The notes: a model not told the origin generated them from the sequence alone. DNA of 64,000 nucleotides from Rhizobium sp. NXC24 (GCF_002944315.1 NZ_CP024311.1:3200501-3264500); one strand, 5' to 3'; positions 34,697-44,935 are shown, numbered from the stretch's first letter. A program made the numbers and translations.

Positions 34697-35212
34697 ATGT
34701 CGGAACTTGGTTTGAACACGATCAGCTTTGCTGGCCACGCAGCTTCGTCGGCGCAGTTCAGGACGCTGTATTCGGAAGGCATGTCGCTGGTCGAAGAAAC
34801 CGCCGCTTATCTCGACGGCCAGGGTCGGGCAGCCTCCAAGGTTCTGCCGCGCATGGCCTCCGTGCTCTACGCCGCCGAATCCATGCGGCTGACCACCCGC
34901 CTGATGCAGATGGCCTCGTGGCTGCTGCTGCAGCGCGCCGTCAACAACGGCGAAATGTCGCGCGATCAGGTGCTGGCCGAAAAAAACAAGGTTCGCCTCG
35001 ACGGCTTCAACGTCGACCGCAATGCTCCGGGCTGGAACGACCTTCCGGAATCCTTCCGCGATCTCGTCGAGCGCTCGCTGCGCCTTCAGAACCGCGTCGC
35101 CCTGCTCGACCGCGAAATCTATCGCCCGACGGAAGCTCCGATCGTTCCGGACAACCAGAACAGCGTCAAAGCGCAGCTCACCCTGCTGCAGACGGCTTTT
35201 GGGACGAACTGA
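34697..35212 (+). CDS. rcdA: DUF1465 family protein, RcdA-like protease adaptor
   Basis: A 171-residue helical protein of the DUF1465 family, whose Caulobacter member RcdA helps ClpXP degrade the cell-cycle regulator CtrA. It shows a long helical core (RTLYSEGMSLVEETAAYLDG; MASVLYAAESMRLTTRLMQM; WLLLQRAVNNGEM) and a C-terminal helix LRLQNRVALLDREIY. The function is carried over from the Caulobacter homologue and may differ in rhizobia. A strong terminator follows, so the gene is monocistronic. GCAGGGA is the nearest ribosome-site-like sequence. Confidence 0.8.
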   Translation: MSELGLNTISFAGHAASSAQFRTLYSEGMSLVEETAAYLDGQGRAASKVLPRMASVLYAAESMRLTTRLMQMASWLLLQRAVNNGEMSRDQVLAEKNKVRLDGFNVDRNAPGWNDLPESFRDLVERSLRLQNRVALLDREIYRPTEAPIVPDNQNSVKAQLTLLQTAFGTN

Positions 35213-35238
35213 GTTTCGATAGCTTATAGCTGACGAAT

Positions 35239-35273
35239 AAAACCGGCCGTGTTTCGCACGGCCGGTTTTATTT
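35239..35273 (+). terminator. Intrinsic terminator after rcdA
   Basis: A perfect 13-bp stem AAAACCGGCCGTG and CACGGCCGGTTTT with a 5-base loop TTTCG, then ATTTT. Confidence 0.92.
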
Positions 35274-35348
35274 TGTTCGGTCTGAGATGATAGCGGCGAT
35301 GAGCCTGAGAAGCGACCGCTCTACGAAGAGCATCGCATCAAGACAACA

Positions 35349-35378
35349 AAAAAGCCCAGCAAAGCCGGGCTCTTTTCA
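35349..35378 (-). terminator. Intrinsic terminator after rpmE
   Basis: Read leftward, AGCCCGGC, TTT and GCTGGGCT form a GC-rich hairpin followed by TTTTTTG, 22 bp after the rpmE stop codon. Confidence 0.82.
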
Positions 35379-35399
35379 AAACACCAGATCGCGAAGCGA

Positions 35400-35621
35400 T
35401 TAGATGCCGAGACCGCCGAAACGCTTGTTGAACTTGGAAACGCGGCCGCCGCGGTCCATGAGCTGCTGGTTGCCGCCCGTCCAAGCCGGATGAGACTTGC
35501 TGTCGATTTCGAGGTTCATGACAGCGCCTTCCGAACCCCAGGTCGAGCGGGTTTCGTATTCGGTGCCGTCGGTCATGACCACCTTGATGGTGTGGTAGTC
35601 GGGATGGATGTTGGCCTTCAT
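35400..35621 (-). CDS. rpmE: 50S ribosomal protein L31
   Basis: A 73-residue bacterial L31. It begins [20 protein letters not shown] and ends with the typical [12 protein letters not shown]. The CxxC zinc motif of the C+ form is absent, so this is the C- (zinc-independent) type usual in rhizobia, with the insertion in the middle ([15 protein letters not shown]). It stands divergent from the ABC exporter gene. Confidence 0.95.
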   Translation of the reverse strand: MKANIHPDYHTIKVVMTDGTEYETRSTWGSEGAVMNLEIDSKSHPAWTGGNQQLMDRGGRVSKFNKRFGGLGI

Positions 35622-35796
35622 AACAATCTTCCTGTCATGCCAGGGTCCATTTGTCGCAAGCCATTGCGGCAACCGAACCGATTGAATAAATGAAGCCGCA
35701 GTCCGATTGAGGCCACGGCTTCCAATTAAGATGGCGTGCCTATACATGAAGGCGGCAAGGATAACAAGGGGCGAAAGAGCGAAGTCCCTTGCTGAT

Positions 35797-37617
35797 ATGG
35801 GGATTGGAGACGACTTGTCAGAGACGGGCCAGGCAGACGACAAAAAGCGCAAATCCATTCGGCCGCTTGGACGGCTGGCACCCTATCTCAGGCGCTATCG
35901 CGGCATGGTGCTGGGGGCGCTGATCGCCTTGGTCGTTGCTGCCGTCACCTCTCTCGCCCTGCCGCTAGCCGTCCGGCGCATGATCGACCATGGCTTCGAT
36001 CAGTCCGATCGCGGTCTCATCGACAGCTATTTCGCCGCGATCATGGCGATGGCCGTCATTCTCGCGATCGCAAGCGCGTTGCGCTATTATTTTGTCATCA
36101 CCATCGGCGAGCGCATCGTCTCGGATATGCGCCGCGAGGTCTTCGATCATGTGACGCGGCTGTCGCCCTCCTTCTTCGATGTCAATCAATCCGGCGAGAT
36201 CGTCTCGCGGCTGACGGCCGACACGACGCAGATCAAGTCCGCCGTCGGCGCAACGGCTTCGGTGGCGCTGCGCAATCTCATTCTCTGTCTTGGCGCCGTG
36301 GGCATGATGATCATCACCAGCCCGAAGCTGTCGAGCATCGTGCTGATTGCCATCCCGATCATCGTGCTGCCGCTTGTCAGCTTCGGCCGCTCCGTGCGCA
36401 AGCGCTCGCGCGCCGCGCAGGATACGCTTGCCGATGCATCCGCCTATGCCAACGAGACCATCGCCGCCAGCCGCACCATCCAGGCCTTTAACGGCGAGGC
36501 GGCGGCAGCGCAGCGTTATGGCGCCGCGGTCGAGGATGCCTATCAGGCGGCGCGCGCCGCGATCAAATCCCGCTCGCTGCTGACCGGATTTGCCATCACC
36601 ATGGTCTTTGGCAGCATCGTCGCCGTGCTTTGGGTCGGTGCGCAAAATGTTCTCGCCGGAACGATGTCGGCGGGTACGCTCGGTCAGTTCCTCCTTTACT
36701 CCGTCATTGCCGGCACGTCGCTCGGCTCGCTGTCGGAAGTCTGGGGCGAGCTATCGCAGGCCGCAGGCGCAGCCGATCGCCTGGGCGAACTTCTCGCCGA
36801 AGTCTCGCCGATCGCCGCCCCCTCCAATCCATTGCCCCTTCCCCAGCCGCCGCAGGGTCGGGTGGAATTCTCCGACGTGCATTTCTCCTATCCGTCCCGA
36901 CCGGGCAAATCAGCGCTGCATGGCCTGTCGCTTTCCGTTCAGCCGGGCGAAACGGTGGCGATCGTCGGTCCTTCCGGTGCCGGCAAGAGCACGGTCTTCT
37001 CGCTGTTGCTGCGCTTCTACGATCCGCAGCAGGGTAGCATCGCCATCGACGGCATTGACGCTCGTCGCGTTTTGCCCGACGCCCTGCGCGACCGCATCGC
37101 CATCGTGCCGCAGGACACGACCATTTTCGCCGCCTCGATTCACGACAATATTGCCTTCGGCCGCCCCGAAGCCTTGCGCGACGAGGTCCGCGCCGCCGCG
37201 ATCGCCGCCCAGGCGGATGAATTCATCTCGCGCCTGGACAAGGGTTACGACACACAGGTAGGCGAGCGCGGCATTACCCTTTCCGGCGGACAGCGCCAGC
37301 GCATCGCCATTGCCCGCGCCATCCTGAAGAATGCGCCGATCCTGCTGCTCGACGAAGCGACATCGGCGCTCGATGCGGAGAGCGAGACGCTGGTGCAAAG
37401 GGCCCTCGATGGCCTGATGGAAACGCGCACCACCCTCGTCATCGCGCATCGCCTGGCGACGGTTCTGAAGGCCGACCGCATCCTTGTGCTCGATCAAGGC
37501 CGCATCGTCGAAGAAGGCACGCACCAAAGCCTGATCCATCACGGCGGCATCTACGCCAAGCTGGCGCGGCTGCAATTCGACGCCGGCATCGACGACCGCA
37601 TGCTCGCAGTCAAATAA
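35797..37617 (+). CDS. ABC exporter, fused permease/ATPase (MsbA/LmrA type)
   Basis: A half-transporter of about 606 residues from ATG 35797; earlier starts down to 35707 exist. Six membrane helices occupy about residues 35-320, followed by the nucleotide-binding domain: Walker [10 protein letters not shown] (about 392), Q-loop IVPQDTTIF, signature LSGGQRQR (about 498), Walker [13 protein letters not shown] and H-loop IAHRL. Acts as a homodimer in the inner membrane. The sequence looks like the bacterial subfamily B multidrug/lipid exporters. Substrate unknown. Confidence 0.92.
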   Translation: MGIGDDLSETGQADDKKRKSIRPLGRLAPYLRRYRGMVLGALIALVVAAVTSLALPLAVRRMIDHGFDQSDRGLIDSYFAAIMAMAVILAIASALRYYFVITIGERIVSDMRREVFDHVTRLSPSFFDVNQSGEIVSRLTADTTQIKSAVGATASVALRNLILCLGAVGMMIITSPKLSSIVLIAIPIIVLPLVSFGRSVRKRSRAAQDTLADASAYANETIAASRTIQAFNGEAAAAQRYGAAVEDAYQAARAAIKSRSLLTGFAITMVFGSIVAVLWVGAQNVLAGTMSAGTLGQFLLYSVIAGTSLGSLSEVWGELSQAAGAADRLGELLAEVSPIAAPSNPLPLPQPPQGRVEFSDVHFSYPSRPGKSALHGLSLSVQPGETVAIVGPSGAGKSTVFSLLLRFYDPQQGSIAIDGIDARRVLPDALRDRIAIVPQDTTIFAASIHDNIAFGRPEALRDEVRAAAIAAQADEFISRLDKGYDTQVGERGITLSGGQRQRIAIARAILKNAPILLLDEATSALDAESETLVQRALDGLMETRTTLVIAHRLATVLKADRILVLDQGRIVEEGTHQSLIHHGGIYAKLARLQFDAGIDDRMLAVK

Positions 37618-37719
37618 CGGGGATCGGGCAAGCCGAATACAACAGGTGGAAATAGCTTTAAAGTTGCGCTAGATTTTTCCCGTTATCTCGCGCTGACGCG
37701 ATTCTAGGAGACGGGAACC

Positions 37720-37902
37720 ATGTATAAATTTGAAGTCTACAAGGACAAGGCTGGCGAATTCCGCTTCCGCTTCAAGGCCTCGAACGGCGAAACCATGTTT
37801 GCCTCCGAAGGCTATAAGGCGAAGGCTTCGGCCCTCCACGCTATTGAATCGATCAAGTCCCATGTCGGCGCCGCCGCTATCGACGACCAGACCGCCGCCT
37901 AA
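37720..37902 (+). CDS. YegP family (DUF1508) protein
   Basis: A 60-residue single-repeat YegP protein: MYKFEVYKDKAGEFRFRFKA, then NGETMFASEGYKAKASALHAI and SIKSHVGAAAIDD. GGAG lies upstream of the ATG. It is a small beta-beta-alpha protein of unknown function, often linked to stress. It is monocistronic, with its own terminator. Confidence 0.88.
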   Translation: MYKFEVYKDKAGEFRFRFKASNGETMFASEGYKAKASALHAIESIKSHVGAAAIDDQTAA

Positions 37903-37934
37903 GACTTCGCGTCGAGCGCTGCTATACAGCCTCT

Positions 37935-37969
37935 ACGGCCGGCTGCCTTCGGGCGCGCCGGCCGTTTTC
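37935..37969 (+). terminator. Intrinsic terminator after the YegP gene
   Basis: A perfect 9-bp stem ACGGCCGGC and GCCGGCCGT, a 13-base loop, then TTTTCG. Confidence 0.85.
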
Positions 37970-38153
37970 GTTTGCCCATCAAAAAATTTCGAAAAAATCT
38001 GCTCGGCCTGTCGAAATCAGCCTCGCTCGCGTCTCATAGTATCGGAACGGGCATGAAGCCGTTTCGCCGGCGGCGTTGCACATCTTGGCATTTGCTCTTT
38101 AGATGCAGCGTCCAGTCCGGCTTACCGCCAACACAGCGAGCAGGAGTTTCCCC

Positions 38154-38492
38154 ATGCAATATGCTTTGATCATCCGTGAATCGGCCGAGGATTTTAAGCG
38201 GCGCGAGGATCCCGCCTATAAGAACGGCTGGATCGCCTATACCCAGGCGCTTGTCCAGGCCGGCATCATGACCGGCGGTGCCGGGCTGACCGAGCCGGAA
38301 ACCGCAACGGTCATCCGCCGCCGCGGCGAAGACCATGATGTGCAGGACGGTCCTTTCCCGGAAGGCAAGGAACAGCTCGGCGGTTTCTATCTGATCGATG
38401 TGCCGAACCTCGACGCAGCCCTGGAATGGGCCGTGCGCGTGCCAATCTCCCAGAAGGGATCCGTCGAAGTGCGGCCGCGTCTGCAAATGTGA
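38154..38492 (+). CDS. YCII-related (DGPF motif) protein
   Basis: A 112-residue ferredoxin-like-fold protein: MQYALIIRESAEDFKRREDP, a central motif QDGPFPEGKEQLGGFYLIDV with the DGPF tetrapeptide, and a C-terminal EVRPRLQM. CAGGAG lies about 11 bases before the ATG. Proteins with the DGPF motif are the regular partners of ECF42-type sigma factors, and the sigma gene here starts one base after this stop codon. It is probably a sensor or regulatory partner, though its biochemical role is unproven. Confidence 0.88.
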   Translation: MQYALIIRESAEDFKRREDPAYKNGWIAYTQALVQAGIMTGGAGLTEPETATVIRRRGEDHDVQDGPFPEGKEQLGGFYLIDVPNLDAALEWAVRVPISQKGSVEVRPRLQM

Positions 38493-38493
38493 C

Positions 38494-39747
38494 ATGGCCA
38501 TGGACCATGACGTTGGACGCGCCACGGAACGGGTGGCGCGCCAATCCTACGGCAAGTTGATCGCTTTCCTGGCGGCGCGCTCGGGCGATGTGCCGGCGGC
38601 GGAGGATGCGCTGTCCGAGGCTCTCGCAGCCGCATTGCGCGCTTGGCCGGCGCGCGGCATTCCCGAAAATCCCGAGGCCTGGCTATTGGTCGCGGCGCGG
38701 CGCAATCTTTATGGCGCCGCAAGACATGCAAACGTCAAGGCCGCCGCCCGCGATACGATCACTCTGGCTTTCGAGGAAGCGGAGGAGCGCATGAATGCGG
38801 ATGGCCCCACCTTCCCCGACGAGCGGCTGAAGCTGCTGTTTACCTGCACCCATCCGGCGATCGACCGGTCCGTGCATACACCGCTGATGCTACAGACGGT
38901 TCTCGGCATCGATGCCAGAACCATAGCGCAGGCTTTCATCGTCTCGCCGGAAACGATGAGCCAGCGGCTAGTTCGGGCCAAGACCAAGATCCGCGAAGCG
39001 CATATTCCATTCAGCGTGCCCGATCGTTCCGTGCTGCCGGAGCGGCTGACGGGCGTGCTCTCGGCGATCTATGCTGCCTCCGGCCTCGGCTGGGACGGGC
39101 TCGATGGCGAAGACGGCAAGCTGCATGCTCTGGCAGACGAAGCCATCTGGCTCGGCCGCGCCCTGCTTGCCACCCTACCGCAGGAGCCGGAGGCGATCGG
39201 ATTATTGTCTCTGATGCTTTACTGCGAAGCCCGCCGTGCCGCCCGCCGGGATGCGGATGGCTGCTATGTACCGCTCGGCGAACAGGACACCGCACGCTGG
39301 AACGCCATCATGATGGCCGAAGCCGACAGCCTGCTGTGGCAGGCGGGAACTTTCGATCGCTTCGGCCCATTCCAATGCCAGGCGGCAATCCAGTCCATCC
39401 ATTCCGAACGCCGTCGCTCCGGTGTCACCGACTGGACGGCGCTCGCAAAGCTCTATGACGCACTCGTGCTGATGAAACCGACCGTCGGCGCCCGCGTGAG
39501 TCAAGCCGCCGTGATCGGCCGGGCGCAGGGGGCTATGGCGGGATTGCAGAAGCTGAACCAGTTGGTTGAGAGCGATATCCTGAGCTACCAGCCCTATTGG
39601 GCCGTCCGTGCCCATCTGCTTGCGGAAGCCGGAGAAACGGAGAGCGCGGTTACGGCCTATCGCACGGCGATTGGGCTGAGCCACAGCTCTGCCGTCCGAG
39701 AATTCCTGCAGGCAAGCCTCGATACCATTCTGGTCGAGAGGAATTGA
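38494..39747 (+). CDS. ECF42-type RNA polymerase sigma factor
   Basis: A 417-residue protein. Regions 2 and 4 of an ECF sigma factor fill about the first 190 residues (AARSGDVPAAEDALSEALAA; WLLVAARRNLYGAARH; ARTIAQAFIVSPETMSQRLVRAKTKI, given in parts). A long C-terminal helical/TPR-like extension of about 220 residues follows (DUF6596), with GLLSLMLYCEARRAARRDADG and VLMKPTVGARVSQAAVIGRA, which is diagnostic of ECF42. No anti-sigma factor is nearby. The extension is thought to control activity together with the adjacent DGPF protein. It ends 3 bp from a convergent gene. Confidence 0.9.
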   Translation: MAMDHDVGRATERVARQSYGKLIAFLAARSGDVPAAEDALSEALAAALRAWPARGIPENPEAWLLVAARRNLYGAARHANVKAAARDTITLAFEEAEERMNADGPTFPDERLKLLFTCTHPAIDRSVHTPLMLQTVLGIDARTIAQAFIVSPETMSQRLVRAKTKIREAHIPFSVPDRSVLPERLTGVLSAIYAASGLGWDGLDGEDGKLHALADEAIWLGRALLATLPQEPEAIGLLSLMLYCEARRAARRDADGCYVPLGEQDTARWNAIMMAEADSLLWQAGTFDRFGPFQCQAAIQSIHSERRRSGVTDWTALAKLYDALVLMKPTVGARVSQAAVIGRAQGAMAGLQKLNQLVESDILSYQPYWAVRAHLLAEAGETESAVTAYRTAIGLSHSSAVREFLQASLDTILVERN

Positions 39748-39750
39748 CGA

Positions 39751-40782
39751 CTATTTCTCCGTCAGCTTCAGCTCGATACGGCGATTGGTGGCGCGGGCTT
39801 CCGGCGTATCGCCGGGAGCGATCGGCTGGAATTCGCCGAAGCCGGCGGCGACGAGCCGGTCCGCAGGAACGCCATGGGCAATCAGGAACTTGACGACAGC
39901 GATGGCGCGCGCCGACGACAGCGCCCAGTTGTCGGGATAGCGGCCGCTGCCGGAGAGCGGCACATTGTCCGTATGCCCATCGACGCGCAGCACCCAGTTG
40001 ATCTCGGGCGGAATTTCCTTGGAAAGATCGATCAGCGCGGCCGCAAGCTTGGCCATCTCCGCCTGGCCGTCCGGGTTGAGATCAGCCGCACCGGAAGGGA
40101 ACAGCACTTCCGACTGGAAGACGAAGCGGTCGCCAACGATGCGAATATTGTCGCGGTCGGAGAGAATTTCGCGCAAGCGCCCAAAGAAGTCGGAACGATA
40201 ACGGTTGAGCTCCTGCACGCGCTGCGCCAGCGCCACATTCAGCCGCCGGCCGAGATCGGCGATCTTCACCTGCGATGTCTGATCCTTCTCCTCCGACGCC
40301 TGCAAGGCCGCCTCGACAGCGGCAATTTGGCTGCGCAGCGCGGCAATCTGCTGGTTGAGAAGATCGACCTGGCTGAGAGCGCGGGCGCTCGCCTGCTTCT
40401 GGTCGTCAAGCTGCTGCGTCAGCGTGCCGACCCTCTGCTGCGCGGCCTGGCTATTGCCGGAACCGGCATCCAGCAGCGCCTGCAGACGCGAGCGGTCGCC
40501 CTCTGCCACCGAAAGCGACGCCTGCAGATTGGCGATGGAATCCTCGAGATCCTGCTTGCCGCTCTTTTCGAGCGCCAATGCCTGCGTCAATTCGTTAATC
40601 TGGCTATTGAGGCGATTCAGCACCTCGTCGCGGCCGGAAATCTCGCGACTTAGAATGAACTGGCCAACGACGAACACCGTCAGCAGGAACATGATCGCCA
40701 TCAGCAGCGTGGAGAGCGCATCGACGAATCCCGGCCAATAGTCGACCGTTCTCTTGTGGCGACTGTTTCGCGCGAGCGCCAT
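39751..40782 (-). CDS. MotB-like OmpA/peptidoglycan-binding protein
   Basis: A 343-residue protein with one N-terminal membrane helix (ALSTLLMAIMFLLTVFVVGQ). A periplasmic coiled coil (about residues 50-180) follows, ending in an OmpA-like domain with LRVDGHTDNVPLSG and SSARAIAVVKFLIAHGVPAD and the terminal NRRIELKLTEK. It starts 3 bp after the MotA/TolQ-like gene, so the pair probably forms a proton-driven stator-like complex. No flagellar genes are near, which argues for an envelope role instead of motility. Confidence 0.87.
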   Translation of the reverse strand: MALARNSRHKRTVDYWPGFVDALSTLLMAIMFLLTVFVVGQFILSREISGRDEVLNRLNSQINELTQALALEKSGKQDLEDSIANLQASLSVAEGDRSRLQALLDAGSGNSQAAQQRVGTLTQQLDDQKQASARALSQVDLLNQQIAALRSQIAAVEAALQASEEKDQTSQVKIADLGRRLNVALAQRVQELNRYRSDFFGRLREILSDRDNIRIVGDRFVFQSEVLFPSGAADLNPDGQAEMAKLAAALIDLSKEIPPEINWVLRVDGHTDNVPLSGSGRYPDNWALSSARAIAVVKFLIAHGVPADRLVAAGFGEFQPIAPGDTPEARATNRRIELKLTEK

Positions 40783-40785
40783 GAT

Positions 40786-41835
40786 TTACTTGCTCCCGGT
40801 CTTTTCGGTATGGCTGATCCGGTCGGCGAGACGGTCGAGCGTGCGTCGCATCGATTTCGCTTCTTCCTGCTGTGCCTCGATCCAGTCGCGCAACATCTGC
40901 TGCTCGTTGCGCATGTTTTTCACCAGGCCCTGGATGCCCTCAGCAAGGTTCGCCATCGCCGTCACCGAGCGTTGGCCACCGCCGCCTTCTTCCGCGATCT
41001 TGCGCAGGTATTCCGAAAGCACCCGCACATCCTCGGAGGATGCGCCATTGGCGCCTTCGATCACGGGAGAGATGTCCGAGCCGACATCGGTAACCGAGGA
41101 AAGCCAGTTTTCCAGTTCGGTGTAGAAGCGGTTCTGCGCGCGGCCGGCCTGAAGGTCGAGAAAACCGAGGATAAGCGAGCCGGAAAGGCCGAGCAGCGAG
41201 GACGAGAACGCCGTGCCCATGCCGACCAGCGGGCCGGAAAGGCCGGTCTTGAGGGCGCCAAGGATATCGCCGGTGTCGCCGGAGCCGACATCGAGGCTCT
41301 GGATGACATCGTTGATCGAGCCGATCGTGCCGATCAGACCCCAGAAGGTGCCGAGCAGGCCGAGGAAGACGAGCAGACCGATAAGATAGCGCGAAGTGTC
41401 GCGCGATTCATCGAGACGGGTGGCGATGGAATCAAGGATTGAGCGCAGCGTCGCCGTCGACAACTGCATGCCGCGACGGTTGCCGATGAGCGCCCGCATG
41501 GGCGCCAGAAGCCGCGGATTGCGGCCGACCTTGTCGGCAGCATTGCCGACGGCGCGGAAATGATTGAACCAGCGAACTTCGGGCCTCAGCATCAGGACAT
41601 GATTGAAGACCAGCAGAATGCCGACGGCCAGCACGCCAAGGATCAATCCGTTGAGACCGGGATTATGCAGGAAGGCGACTTGAGCCTGGCGAAACAGGAT
41701 CGCCACAATAAAACCGACGATGACCAGGAAAAGGATCATCGTCCAAAAGAAGGCCATCGGGCTGGAGAGCTTGTAGGTATAGCTGCCCGACACATTGTCG
41801 GTCGACCCCAGATCCCCCAGATTCACATTTTCCAT
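40786..41835 (-). CDS. MotA/TolQ/ExbB-type proton channel protein
   Basis: A 349-residue membrane protein with helices near residues 28-48, 63-80, 160-180 and 200-225. The conserved MotA/TolQ/ExbB region reads YLIGLLVFLGLLGTFWGLIG and continues into LSGPLVGMGTAFSSSLLGLSG. The C-terminus is a cytoplasmic coiled coil (about residues 290-345). It is the first gene of a two-gene operon with the OmpA-domain protein. Such pairs use proton flow to do work in the envelope. Confidence 0.85.
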   Translation of the reverse strand: MENVNLGDLGSTDNVSGSYTYKLSSPMAFFWTMILFLVIVGFIVAILFRQAQVAFLHNPGLNGLILGVLAVGILLVFNHVLMLRPEVRWFNHFRAVGNAADKVGRNPRLLAPMRALIGNRRGMQLSTATLRSILDSIATRLDESRDTSRYLIGLLVFLGLLGTFWGLIGTIGSINDVIQSLDVGSGDTGDILGALKTGLSGPLVGMGTAFSSSLLGLSGSLILGFLDLQAGRAQNRFYTELENWLSSVTDVGSDISPVIEGANGASSEDVRVLSEYLRKIAEEGGGGQRSVTAMANLAEGIQGLVKNMRNEQQMLRDWIEAQQEEAKSMRRTLDRLADRISHTEKTGSK

Positions 41836-41969
41836 CGCACGCTTTGCCTCCGCATACTCCGCCCGCGGAGACTAGAGCAACATTGTGCCGAATTGAAGAG
41901 ACGGAAAACACAAAACAAGCCATTGGCAACAGGCTGTTTTGCTGAAGGGCAGTTGCTGAAAGATCAGCT

Positions 41970-42770
41970 TTATTTTGTCGGGATAGGCCGCTTGACGACC
42001 TCGGCCAGCGCCTTTTGAATATGCTCGTTGCCGCAGATGATCGTGCCGGTACCGAGCATATCGGTGCCGCCGTCGTAATCCAAGACGAAACCGCCGGCTT
42101 CGCGCACCAGCAGGATACCGGCCGCCATGTCCCAGGGCGACAGGCCCAATTCCCAGAAGCCGTCGAAACGGCCGGCTGCGACATAGGCGAGATCGAGTGC
42201 TGCCGAACCGAGACGGCGGATGCCGGCGACTTCGCCCATCACATGGCGCAGCTCGACTAGGAACTTGCCGTGATTGCCACGGCCGAGATGCGGAACGCCG
42301 CAGCCAATGACGCTGTCCGACAGCACGCGACGCGAGGCGACGCGCAGGCGGCGATCGTTGAGGAAGGCGCCACCGCCGCGCTCGGCGGTGTAAAGCTCGT
42401 CCGTCGCCGGATTGAAGACAACGCCGGCGACGATCTCGCCATTGCGCTCCAGCGCGATCGAGATGGAGAACATCGGAATGCCGTGCAGGAAATTGGTCGT
42501 GCCGTCGAGCGGATCGACGATCCAGCGATGCGCGCCGTCCGTGCCCTTGATCTCTTCGCTTTCCTCGCCGAGGAAGCCATAGGTCGGCCGCGCCTTCAGC
42601 AGCTCGTCATGGATGATCTTCTGCGCCTTGAGATCTGCCTGGCTGACGAAATCGCCCGGTCCCTTCACCGAAACCTGCAGGTTCTGCACTTCACCGAAAT
42701 CGCGGCTGAGCGACTTGCCTGCCTTGAGGGCGGCCTGAACCATGACATTGAGAAGAGCAGAACGGGCCAT
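41970..42770 (-). CDS. Inositol monophosphatase family protein
   Basis: A 266-residue Mg2+-dependent phosphatase. The metal-binding motifs are present: EESEE (about residue 69), WIVDPLDGTTNFLHGIPMFS (about 85) and GLSPWDMAAGILLVREAGG (about 215). I chose ATG 42770 over the longer frame to 42872, since MARSALLNVMVQAALKAGKS is the usual N-terminus. SuhB-like enzymes dephosphorylate inositol-1-phosphate or related substrates. A 102-residue-longer reading is unlikely. Stands between the stator-like pair and the che operon, leftward. Confidence 0.9.
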   Translation of the reverse strand: MARSALLNVMVQAALKAGKSLSRDFGEVQNLQVSVKGPGDFVSQADLKAQKIIHDELLKARPTYGFLGEESEEIKGTDGAHRWIVDPLDGTTNFLHGIPMFSISIALERNGEIVAGVVFNPATDELYTAERGGGAFLNDRRLRVASRRVLSDSVIGCGVPHLGRGNHGKFLVELRHVMGEVAGIRRLGSAALDLAYVAAGRFDGFWELGLSPWDMAAGILLVREAGGFVLDYDGGTDMLGTGTIICGNEHIQKALAEVVKRPIPTK

Positions 42771-42975
42771 CGGGCTTCCTTGGGTAAAATAGAAGGCACT
42801 AACCGGACCCGAAAGCAGGCCCCGGCGGAGCGGGATCGGCAGCGCAATAAAGATTGGCGGCCTCAAGACCACAAAATCGGGGGAATTTCAAGTACAGCGA
42901 GGCGGAAGGCCTGGTTTTCTCGTCGAGCCGACTTCGCGACATAGTCCGCGCCGATCAAATCGACGATTATCCAGC

Positions 42976-44067
42976 CTAGAATTTCTGCTGCGCCATCAGG
43001 ATCTCGCGGGCGATCTGCTCGAGCGGCACGACTCGGTCGACACCGCCGCGGGCGATCGCCTCCTTCGGCATGCCGAAAACGACGGAGGTCGCCTCGTCCT
43101 GGGCAACGGTATAGGCGCCTGCCTGTTTCATCTCGAACATGCCGCGCGCACCGTCGTCGCCCATGCCGGTCATGATGATGCCCATGGCATTCGATCCGGC
43201 CGCCCGCGCCGCCGAGCGGAAGAGGACATCGACTGACGGACGGTGGCGCGAGACCAGCGGTCCGGTCTTGATAGCCACATGATAACGCGCACCCTGCCGC
43301 TCCAGCATCATGTGGTTGTCGCCGGGGGCGATCAGCACATGGCCGCGCAGAACCGGATCGCCATCGGCCGCTTCCTTCACTTCCACTTCGCAGAGGCTGT
43401 TCAGCCGCTTGGCGAAGGCGGCGGTAAACCTCTCCGGCATGTGCTGCACGATGACCATGCCCGGCGCATTGGCGGGCAGCGCCTCCAACATTTGCCGCAA
43501 TGCCTCGGTGCCGCCTGTCGAAGCGCCGACACAGACGACCATCTCGGTCGTCTTCGCCATGGCGCGGCCGGTCGGCGGCGGCAGCATGGCGTCGGCCGTC
43601 AGCTTCTTCGTCGGTCCCGAAGCGGATGCCGAACGCGCCTCAGCGCGGCGGACATTCGGCATCCTGGCATGCGAAGCGCTCTTGACCACCTCGCGGATGC
43701 GCATCGCCTCGTCGGCCAGATAATCGGCAGCGCCAATCCGCGGTTTCAGGATGATATCCACCGCGCCCGCTTCCAGGGCCTGCAGCAAAGTTTCCGAACC
43801 CGCCTCCGTCAGCGAGGAGCACATGACGACCGGGATCGGCCGCTGCGACATCAACTTGCGCAGGAAGGTGATGCCATCCATGCGCGGCATCTCGACATCC
43901 AGCGTAATGACATCTGGCACCTCCTCCTGGATCCGGCGGGCGGCCATGAAGGGATCGTTCGCCACCCCCATCACCTCGATCTCGGGGTCCTCAGACAAAA
44001 GCGCCGCCAGCGTTTGGCGTACGCTGGCGGAGTCATCGATGATCAGGACGCGGATTTTCTTTGGCAT
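42976..44067 (-). CDS. cheB: Chemotaxis response regulator protein-glutamate methylesterase CheB
   Basis: A 363-residue CheB. The receiver domain (1-120) carries the acidic pair in [13 protein letters not shown] and the phosphoacceptor Asp57 in [13 protein letters not shown] linker precedes the methylesterase domain with catalytic Ser in [12 protein letters not shown], His in [10 protein letters not shown] and Asp in [11 protein letters not shown]. It removes methyl groups from receptor glutamates. It is the last gene of the che operon, 10 bp after cheR. All catalytic residues are present. A glutamine deamidase role cannot be excluded, since no cheD is visible. Confidence 0.95.
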   Translation of the reverse strand: MPKKIRVLIIDDSASVRQTLAALLSEDPEIEVMGVANDPFMAARRIQEEVPDVITLDVEMPRMDGITFLRKLMSQRPIPVVMCSSLTEAGSETLLQALEAGAVDIILKPRIGAADYLADEAMRIREVVKSASHARMPNVRRAEARSASASGPTKKLTADAMLPPPTGRAMAKTTEMVVCVGASTGGTEALRQMLEALPANAPGMVIVQHMPERFTAAFAKRLNSLCEVEVKEAADGDPVLRGHVLIAPGDNHMMLERQGARYHVAIKTGPLVSRHRPSVDVLFRSAARAAGSNAMGIIMTGMGDDGARGMFEMKQAGAYTVAQDEATSVVFGMPKEAIARGGVDRVVPLEQIAREILMAQQKF

Positions 44068-44077
44068 GAAGGCCTGC

Positions 44078-44935
44078 CTAAATTCGCTGGAAGGCCGTGT
44101 TGGAAACCTGTTTCAGCGGCAGGTCAAAGCCGGTGATCGATTCCGAATGGCCGATGAACATATAGCCGCCGGGCACGAGACAATCGCAGAGACGCGAAAG
44201 GACGCCGGCCTGCGTCTGCTTGTCGAAATAGATGAGAACATTACGGCAGAAGATGATGTGCATGGCATCCCCCACCTGGTATTTCTCATCCATGAGGTTC
44301 AACCGGCCGAAGCCGATCTTCGAACGCAAACGCGGCGTGATGCGCACCTCCCGCCTACCCGGCACTTTGGCGGTCATCACATATTTGCGCTTCAGTTCCG
44401 CCGGAACCGGCAACACCATGTCGTCCGCGTAGATGCCGCTCCTGGCCGATTGCAGCACGTCGGTGCTGAGATCGGTCGCCAGGATTGCATAGTCGATGCG
44501 ACCTTCGCTTTCGGAAAATTCCTCCATCACCATCGCCATCGAATAGGGCTCCGCCCCTGTCGAGCAGGCAGCACTCCACGCGCGCAGGCGGCGATGGCCG
44601 GCGCGCATCAGCGCCGGCAAGGCCACAGTCTGCATGAACTCGAAATGTTTGGCCTCGCGGAAGAAATCGGTCTTGTTGGTCGTCACTGCATCGATGAGAT
44701 AGACAGTCTCCTGTTCCAAGCCGCCATGGTTGAACAAGAAATCGCAATAATCGTCGAACGACGTGATGTTGGTGGCGCGCAGGCGCCGCCGCAGCCGCCC
44801 CTCCAGCATCGTCAGTTTCGTCGACGGCATCTTGATGCCGCTGTAGTCATAGATGAAACGCGCCAGCTTCTCGAAATTCCGCGTGCTGATGCGGTCACCG
44901 ATGATTTGGCTCTCCTGAACGGCAACCGTTCCCAT
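44078..44935 (-). CDS. cheR: Chemotaxis protein methyltransferase CheR
   Basis: A 285-residue CheR. The N-terminal helical domain is followed by the SAM-binding domain with [18 protein letters not shown] (about residue 118), [16 protein letters not shown] and [13 protein letters not shown] near the C-terminus. It methylates receptor glutamates using S-adenosylmethionine. There is no C-terminal TPR extension. It lies 22 bp after the second cheW gene and 10 bp before cheB. Receptors here lack a visible xWxxF tether, so CheR may bind the signalling domain directly. Confidence 0.95.
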   Translation of the reverse strand: MGTVAVQESQIIGDRISTRNFEKLARFIYDYSGIKMPSTKLTMLEGRLRRRLRATNITSFDDYCDFLFNHGGLEQETVYLIDAVTTNKTDFFREAKHFEFMQTVALPALMRAGHRRLRAWSAACSTGAEPYSMAMVMEEFSESEGRIDYAILATDLSTDVLQSARSGIYADDMVLPVPAELKRKYVMTAKVPGRREVRITPRLRSKIGFGRLNLMDEKYQVGDAMHIIFCRNVLIYFDKQTQAGVLSRLCDCLVPGGYMFIGHSESITGFDLPLKQVSNTAFQRI

